From positions 1 through 64,000 of the forward strand of contig JAFDWB010000082.1 of assembly GCA_018268675.1 (NCBI GenBank): a DNA stretch of 64,000 nt, given 5' to 3'. This DNA comes from Actinomycetota bacterium (lineage in GTDB: Bacteria > Actinomycetota > Thermoleophilia > Solirubrobacterales > 70-9). The notes under the pieces were generated by a model. It worked only from the letters and a program-made list of their open reading frames with translations, did not search any database and was not told the DNA's origin. Positions 61,400 to 64,000 of this stretch are shown here, in pieces (the stretch's first letter is position 1; every line of letters begins with the position of its first letter). A program made the translations under genes and the position numbers.

Positions 61400-64000
61400 G
61401 TGCCGGAAGCTGCCAAGGCGTTCGCCGCCGATCCATATGACTACGCCGAGGCCCGGACCCTCGCCGACGAGCTGGGGCTGAGCCAGCCGGTCGCGGTCAC
61501 GCTCGTGCGCCGCGGCTACCGCACGCCGGCGGAGGCGCGGGCCTTCCTCGCCGCCGACGAGTCGCACCCGCCGGAGGCGTTCCGGGGGATGGACGAGGCC
61601 GTCGCCCTGGTCTGGGGGGCGATCGAAGCGGGCGAGCGGATCACCGTCCACGGGGATTTCGACGTCGACGGGGTGAGCGCGACCGCGCTGATGATCTCGA
61701 CCCTGCGCGGGCTCGGTGCCGACTGCGACTGGCTGATCCCGGATCGGATCGCGGACGGGTACGGCCTGAGCGGCGAGAACGTGGAGCGCCTGGCGGAGCG
61801 CGGGACCGGGTTGCTGATCACGGTGGACTGCGGGATCACCGCGGCCGAGCAGGTGGCGCGGGCGCAGGAGCTGGGGATGGAAGTGCTCGTCACCGACCAC
61901 CACCAGCGCGGCGAGGACCTGCCGGCGTGCCTGATCCTCCACCCGGAGGTCTCCGATTACCCGTTCACCTCGCTGTGCGGGACGGCGGTCGCCTGGAAGC
62001 TCGCCTGCGCGCTGCGGGGCGGGGAGGGCGCCGAGGCGGACCTCGACCTGGTCGCGCTGGCGACGGTCGCCGACGTCGTGCCGCTGGTGGGGGAGAACCG
62101 CTCGCTGGTGAAGCGGGGGCTGGCGCAGATGCGCAGGACCGGCAGGGTCGGGCTCCGGGCCCTGATGGAGGCCTCTCGGTGCGACCCGGGCCGGCTCGAC
62201 GAGGGGGACCTGGGGTTCCGCCTGGCGCCGCGGATCAACGCCGCCGGGCGCCTCTACCGGGCCGACGCGGGGGTGGAGCTGCTGCTGACCGAGGACGAGA
62301 CGCGAGCGCAGCAGATCGCCGAGGAGCTGGGGCGGGCAAACTCGGAGCGGCGGGCGACCGAGCGCGAGGTGGACGCTTCCGCGGAGGCGGCGCGGCGCGA
62401 GTTGCCGGAGGAGCTGAAGGAGGGCAAGGGCCTGGTCTTGGCGGGGGAGGGTTGGCACCCGGGCGTGGTCGGGATCGTCGCTTCGCGGCTGGTGGAGCGC
62501 CACCACCGGCCGGTGGTCGTCATCTCGCTCGACGGGGAGGGGGGAGGGCGCGGCAGCGGTCGCGGCATCCCCGGCTTCGATCTGCTCGCCGCGCTCGAGG
62601 CGTGCTCCGCGCACCTGGAGAGCTTCGGCGGGCACCGCGCCGCCGCCGGGCTGTCGCTCAGGGCGGAGAACCTGGAGGCCTTCCAGGTGGCATTTGCGGC
62701 GCACGCGGGCGCAGTCCTCACCGACGAGGATCTGAAACGGACCGAGCGGATCGACGCGATGGTCGGCGGGGTGGGGCTCGGCCTCGACCTCGCCGAAGAG
62801 CTGGGCCGGCTGGCACCGTTCGGGATGGGGAATCCCGGCGTGCGGCTGATGGTGCCCTCGGCCCGGGTGACCGACGTGCGGACGATGGGCGAGGAGGGCA
62901 AGCACACGCGCTTCAGCCTGCACAGCGGCTCGCACCGGGCGCTCGGCGTCGCCTTCGGCCGCTCCAGCCTCGGCGTCGAGGACGACGAGATGCTCGACGC
63001 CGCGGTCCGCCTCGAGGTGAATCACTGGAACGGCGCGGTCGAGCCCCGCGTCGTGCTCCGCGAGGTCTATCCGCTGGCGGTCGACGCCGACGCGCTCTCT
63101 CCGCACCCATGCGCCTGCGACGACACCGAGTGGTGGGCGCGCTTCGAGGCCGAGCTCGCCCGCGACCTCACCGGTCAGGGAGATGGTGTGGAGAGAGGCC
63201 ATCTCATAGCGACGGAAAGTCTCCACGCCGGCGCCGATCTGGCGGAGCGGCACGTGGTCTCGGCGGCGACCTCTTCGCCGACCGCGACGATCGCCGAGCT
63301 CGTCTCGAGCGGCGCCGGCGTGCTGGCAGTCGCCGCCGACGCCTCGCGGCGGGCGGCGCTCGCCAACGGGGCGACGGGGCTCGCGCGCTTCAACGGCGGC
63401 GCCGCGCTGATCGCCTGCCACCGCTGCGGCGCCGAGGCGGTCGGCGCCCTCGCCTCGCGGGCGCAGGGCGGGCTCGCGCTCGTGGACTACGCGGCGCTCG
63501 CGATGGCGCCTGATCTCGCCGCGTCCTTCGGACACGTCGTCCTCGTCGACGCGCCGCGCTCGTCGCTCGACGTCGAGCGGGTCGTCGTGCCGGTGGCGGG
63601 CCCGCCGTCCTCCGGAGACCGGCGCGTCGCCGCAGCCGCAGCCGCGAACGACAAGGCCGCGCTCCTCGCCGTCGCCCGCGCCGCGATGGAAGGCGAGCTG
63701 CCCGGCGCGCCGACCGACGAGGGCACGGAACGGACGCCCGGCTTCCTCCACCCGCTCTTCTCCGCTGCCGAGAGCGAGTTCGGGCTCGGGGTCCTCGCCC
63801 GCCAGGCGCCGTCGCGGGAGACGATCGCGGGTGTCTTCCGGGGCCTCCGCGGCGGCGGCAAGATGTCGGGCGCGGGGCTGCGGACGGCGCTTGCCGGGCC
63901 CGGGCCGCACCCGCTCGACCCCGAGACGGCGGCGCGCGCCTTCCGCGTGTTGCGGGAGCTGGGCCTCGTGGCGGGTGACACGAGTGCAGGCGACGGGTTG
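61400..64000 (+). CDS. Single-stranded-DNA exonuclease RecJ (cut by the window end)
   Basis: At least 867 codons without a stop up to the window end. GTG 61400 is 6 nt after TAGCCT. DHH-family motifs: ITVHGDFDVDGVSATALM, LLITVDCGITAAEQ, LVTDHHQRGEDLP and LVALATVADVVPLVGENRSL. DHHA1: VGIVASRLVERHHRPVVVIS and ESFGGHRAAAGLSL. The OB domain ends near residue 560. Beyond it comes at least 300 residues, with TATIAELVSSGAGVLAVAAD and RCGAEAVGALASRA, recalling a helicase-like C-terminal extension. RecJ degrades ssDNA 5'-3' in repair. Confidence 0.92.
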   Translation, partial: MPEAAKAFAADPYDYAEARTLADELGLSQPVAVTLVRRGYRTPAEARAFLAADESHPPEAFRGMDEAVALVWGAIEAGERITVHGDFDVDGVSATALMISTLRGLGADCDWLIPDRIADGYGLSGENVERLAERGTGLLITVDCGITAAEQVARAQELGMEVLVTDHHQRGEDLPACLILHPEVSDYPFTSLCGTAVAWKLACALRGGEGAEADLDLVALATVADVVPLVGENRSLVKRGLAQMRRTGRVGLRALMEASRCDPGRLDEGDLGFRLAPRINAAGRLYRADAGVELLLTEDETRAQQIAEELGRANSERRATEREVDASAEAARRELPEELKEGKGLVLAGEGWHPGVVGIVASRLVERHHRPVVVISLDGEGGGRGSGRGIPGFDLLAALEACSAHLESFGGHRAAAGLSLRAENLEAFQVAFAAHAGAVLTDEDLKRTERIDAMVGGVGLGLDLAEELGRLAPFGMGNPGVRLMVPSARVTDVRTMGEEGKHTRFSLHSGSHRALGVAFGRSSLGVEDDEMLDAAVRLEVNHWNGAVEPRVVLREVYPLAVDADALSPHPCACDDTEWWARFEAELARDLTGQGDGVERGHLIATESLHAGADLAERHVVSAATSSPTATIAELVSSGAGVLAVAADASRRAALANGATGLARFNGGAALIACHRCGAEAVGALASRAQGGLALVDYAALAMAPDLAASFGHVVLVDAPRSSLDVERVVVPVAGPPSSGDRRVAAAAAANDKAALLAVARAAMEGELPGAPTDEGTERTPGFLHPLFSAAESEFGLGVLARQAPSRETIAGVFRGLRGGGKMSGAGLRTALAGPGPHPLDPETAARAFRVLRELGLVAGDTSAGDGL

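Overview
The window is about 64 kb of a very GC-rich bacterial chromosome carrying mostly housekeeping genes. Its gene order is typical of Actinomycetota: tlyA-nadK-recN-steA-steB-pyrG-xerD, and pdxS-pdxT-yebC-ruvCAB-secDF. GTG starts are frequent, stop/start overlaps (ATGA, TGATG) are common, and many starts have a TANNNT -10 box only 6-10 nt upstream, which suggests leaderless transcripts. A deep actinobacterial lineage such as Thermoleophilia/Solirubrobacterales is my best guess; this is inference from synteny and composition. I see no rRNA, CRISPR array, transposase or prophage.

Layout. 1-1.1 kb: repeats and a PadR regulator. 1.1-10 kb: a small membrane protein, a 2-hydroxyacid dehydrogenase, PPK2, a CtpE-like P-type ATPase, an HtrA-like protease, and an MFS exporter with a MarR regulator. 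10.8-19.6 kb: a carbon-metabolism cluster (GntR regulator, pyruvate dehydrogenase E1 alpha, E1 beta and E2, PPDK, acetyl-CoA synthetase) that links PEP, pyruvate, acetate and acetyl-CoA. 22.5-35.3 kb: the conserved actinobacterial block tlyA-nadK-recN-steA-steB-GT4-pyrG, then an M20 peptidase, DUF3866, xerD and mutM. 35.3-39.1 kb: recO, dgt, dnaG and tRNA-Asn. 39.2-50 kb: an accessory stretch with secreted proteins, a UGT/SDR pair, a lipoprotein-HPt-lipoprotein cluster, a CAT-anticodon tRNA and a membrane-protein operon. 50-64 kb: an RpiR regulator, pdxS-pdxT, an M29 aminopeptidase, yebC, ruvCAB, a zinc-ribbon/PAS protein, fused secDF and a 3'-truncated recJ.

The most unusual content is intergenic. 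Several families of structured repeats sit at gene ends: two 122-nt palindromic elements with different but self-complementary arms around equal 90-nt loops; two 45-nt palindromes that are 44/45 identical; a two-hairpin element found twice; a roughly 75-nt element with the core GCCAAGGGACGG found twice; and a set of perfect 11-22 bp hairpins without U-tracts that look like this genome's terminators. No protein-coding gene stands out as a completely new system. The structured repeats, the CTG start of pdxT, the Thr-to-Ala change beside the PPDK catalytic histidine, and the lone HPt protein between two lipoproteins are the points most worth following up.
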